A DNA stretch of 7,200 nt from Campylobacteraceae bacterium (GTDB lineage: Bacteria > Campylobacterota > Campylobacteria > Campylobacterales > Sulfurospirillaceae), in NCBI GenBank assembly GCA_027011025.1, contig JALVAU010000305.1, forward strand, positions 1 through 7,200, in the 5' to 3' direction. The translations under genes were made by a program, and so were the position numbers. Below the pieces are notes generated by a model. The model had not been told where the DNA came from. It searched no databases and saw only the letters and a program-made list of their open reading frames with translations. Positions 6,226 to 7,200 of this stretch are shown here, one piece after another. How positions within the stretch are numbered: position 1 is the first letter of the stretch; every line of letters begins with the position of its first letter.

Positions 6226-6330
6226 ATTACCTTAAATAAGACTAAAATTATCTTATTACTCCACCAGACAATATCCTAAATATTTGGGATATTGTCTGGT
6301 GGAGTAATATTACCCTTAACGATAAGCTAA
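6226..6330. repeat. Imperfect direct repeats flanking the palindrome
   Basis: The left copy (6226-6245) reads ATTACC-TTAA-ATAAGA-CTAA. The right copy (6309-6330) reads ATTACC-CTTAACG-ATAAG-CTAA. Counted by eye, 19 bases match in order when short gaps are allowed. They bracket the inverted repeat at 6254-6309. They could be paired regulator sites or the trace of a duplication around an inserted palindrome. Both readings are inference. Confidence 0.5.
6254..6309. repeat. Perfect 23-bp inverted repeat (long hairpin) in divergent intergenic region
   Basis: The left arm 6254-6276 and right arm 6287-6309 are exact reverse complements. Inside them, T6277-G6286 wobbles as + strand RNA and two more A-T pairs follow, leaving a 4-base ATAT loop. 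The arms hold a GC-richer core (CCACCAGAC and its complement) in AT-rich flanks. No T-tract follows on either strand, and the flanking genes diverge, so a terminator is not expected here. With the -10 boxes predicted at 6214-6219 (-) and 6343-6348 (+), the palindrome lies between the two promoters and is not in either message. Candidate roles are a protein-binding palindrome, a cruciform-forming site, a small palindromic mobile repeat or an unannotated structured RNA. The sequence alone does not choose. Confidence 0.95.
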
Positions 6331-6342
6331 TGCATCTTTCTA

Positions 6343-6348
6343 TATAAT
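6343..6348 (+). promoter_or_regulatory. Consensus -10 box immediately ahead of the response regulator
   Basis: A perfect TATAAT ends 5 bases before the ATG at 6354. Its expected +1 falls at about 6354-6356, on the start codon itself, which would give a leaderless message. No ribosome site is visible between 6325 and 6353, consistent with that reading. There is no recognisable -35 box. Confidence 0.5.
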
Positions 6349-6353
6349 AACAA

Positions 6354-7007
6354 ATGTCAAAAATATTATTATTAGAAGATGATGAAGTCCTATCGGAGAC
6401 ACTAATAGAATTGTTGGAAAGTGAGAATTTTGAAGTTCTACATGTAGAGGATGGAGAGATGGCGCTTGATGCTACATTTGTATCTAAATTTGACCTTTTG
6501 CTCTTAGATGTAAATGTGCCTTTTCTAAATGGATTTGAGCTTTTGAAGAGTTTGAGAGAGAGTGGAGATATGACACCTGCTATCTTCATCACAGCTCTTA
6601 GTGATGTTGCTTCTTTGTCGCAAGGCTTTGAGGTTGGTGCTGATGACTATATAAAAAAGCCATTTGATTTTGATGAACTTTTGATACGCATCAATGCTCT
6701 ACTGAAAAAACGCTATCATACATATTCAAACGAGATAACTATAGGAGATTTTCGTTTTGTTATAGAAAAAGATGAGCTTTATAGTGGTTCAAAGTTCATA
6801 CCTCTTCCCCCATATGAGTTAAATATCACGAGAATTTTATTTCAAAATCTAAATAAGACAGTTCAAAAAGAGTATTTGCTAGATGTTTTAGGTGATGGAA
6901 AAGAGATGAGTGAAGGGGCTTTGAGAGTCCACATGACAAAACTACGCAAGATAGGTTTGCCGATTGATACGATAAAAGGCATAGGATATCGTCTTGAAAA
7001 CTCATGA
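6354..7007 (+). CDS. OmpR/PhoB-family two-component response regulator
   Basis: Cytoplasmic transcription regulator controlled by phosphorylation, 217 residues. The receiver domain (about 2-118) has the acidic pair Asp9/Asp10, phospho-acceptor Asp52 in LLLLDVNVP, switch Thr80 and Tyr99, and Lys102 in the KKP motif, so it looks fully competent for phosphorylation. The C-terminal winged-helix DNA-binding domain (about 125-215) has the family pattern PLPPYELNITRIL, a recognition-helix region SEGALRVHMTKLRKIG and the closing wing IKGIGYRLE. Family members usually bind direct repeats near promoters. Its target is unknown, and neighbouring genes on this strand give no clue beyond the overlapping kinase. 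The start follows family convention (MSKILLLEDD) although no ribosome site is seen. Translation of the next gene begins 14 bases before this stop. Confidence 0.95.
   Translation: MSKILLLEDDEVLSETLIELLESENFEVLHVEDGEMALDATFVSKFDLLLLDVNVPFLNGFELLKSLRESGDMTPAIFITALSDVASLSQGFEVGADDYIKKPFDFDELLIRINALLKKRYHTYSNEITIGDFRFVIEKDELYSGSKFIPLPPYELNITRILFQNLNKTVQKEYLLDVLGDGKEMSEGALRVHMTKLRKIGLPIDTIKGIGYRLENS
6983..6986 (+). promoter_or_regulatory. Ribosome binding site for the downstream kinase (supports TTG start)
   Basis: AGGA inside the end of the response-regulator gene is 7 bases before the TTG at 6994. It supports that start over the ATG at 7004, which closes after six codons and has no purine-rich site at proper distance. 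Confidence 0.6.
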
Positions 7008-7200
7008 AAAAAAAGCTTTTTTAAAATTTTTTCTTATCTATTTTCTGAGTGTTGCTATTTTGATATTAGCCGCTGGTTTTTTTTATTTTGTACAGATGAA
7101 AAATCAGTATCTAAATACAGAAGAATTTTCCATGATAAAATATGCTAGAGAGATTAAGATGGGCAACGATTTGAGTAAATTTGATGATGAATACAAACAC
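6994..7200 (+). CDS. Probable sensor histidine kinase, N-terminal part (3' truncated by window edge)
   Basis: The visible 69 residues run open to the window edge. From the TTG at 6994 the product begins MKTHEKKAFLKFFLIYFLSV, a short basic N-terminus followed by one membrane helix (about 9-33), then a charged, presumably periplasmic segment starting QMKNQYLNTEEFSM. This is the layout of the first part of a membrane sensor kinase. Its position directly behind an OmpR-type regulator, overlapping it by 14 bases, makes the cognate kinase the best call. No H-box or ATPase domain is in the window, so the identity rests on context. An A8 tract (7007-7014) lies near the start; the ATG at 7004, overlapping the regulator stop as ATGA, is in a different frame and ends at 7022-7024. 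Confidence 0.75.
   Translation, partial: MKTHEKKAFLKFFLIYFLSVAILILAAGFFYFVQMKNQYLNTEEFSMIKYAREIKMGNDLSKFDDEYKH

Noticed and set aside
6254..6309. Palindrome as an ordinary intrinsic terminator
   Set aside because: Both flanking genes start here rather than end, and neither side has a T-tract.
6248..6592. Open frame on the - strand crossing the palindrome and the response-regulator start
   Set aside because: The product is Ser-rich with no motif, and it overlaps a strong receiver domain on the other strand and the non-coding palindrome.

Overview
The window is AT-rich and tightly packed. It reads as chromosomal core metabolism of a Campylobacterota (formerly Epsilonproteobacteria) species, probably a Sulfurimonas- or Sulfuricurvum-like free-living member. 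The evidence is the low GC, the A+T-rich -10-type promoters without clear -35 boxes, the gene order, a bc1 complex with a two-heme c-type subunit, and a stand-alone NifU-C protein. The genus is inferred from protein character, not from a database match.

Region 1 (1-2931, + strand) is a fatty-acid synthesis cluster: the 3' part of fabG, then acpP, fabF and accA. The products are the ketoreductase, the acyl carrier, the condensing enzyme KAS II and the alpha subunit of acetyl-CoA carboxyltransferase. A hairpin with a T-tract between acpP and fabF probably lets most transcripts end after acpP, as suits a protein needed in excess over the enzymes it serves. fabF starts with TTG, and accA follows after 8 bases with its ribosome site on the fabF stop codon.

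Region 2 (2932-3018) separates convergent transcripts. It holds a run of nine C and a hairpin placed to serve as terminator for one or both operons.

Region 3 (3019-5835, - strand) is the petA-petB-petC operon for the quinol:cytochrome c oxidoreductase (bc1) complex: Rieske protein, full-length cytochrome b and a di-heme cytochrome c1-like subunit. Features point to a low-potential quinone, probably menaquinone: the Rieske cluster-binding box lacks the Ser and Tyr that raise cluster potential, and cytochrome b has b6-like histidine spacing in helix D. A CRP/FNR-family-like site lies exactly 41.5 bases upstream of the start point predicted from a good -10 box ahead of petA.

Region 4 (5836-6189, - strand) is an Nfu/NifU-C iron-sulfur carrier, a plausible source of clusters for the Rieske protein next door.

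Region 5 (6190-6353) is a divergent regulatory region. It contains a perfect 23-bp inverted repeat (56 bases with its loop) flanked by imperfect direct repeats, which is the least explained structure here.

Region 6 (6354-7200, + strand) is a two-component pair: an OmpR-type response regulator with no visible ribosome site (possibly a leaderless message), then the 5' end of an overlapping membrane protein that is probably its histidine kinase. I found no tRNA, rRNA, CRISPR array, insertion sequence or defence system. The genes themselves are conventional; the novelty lies in the small regulatory and structural details.
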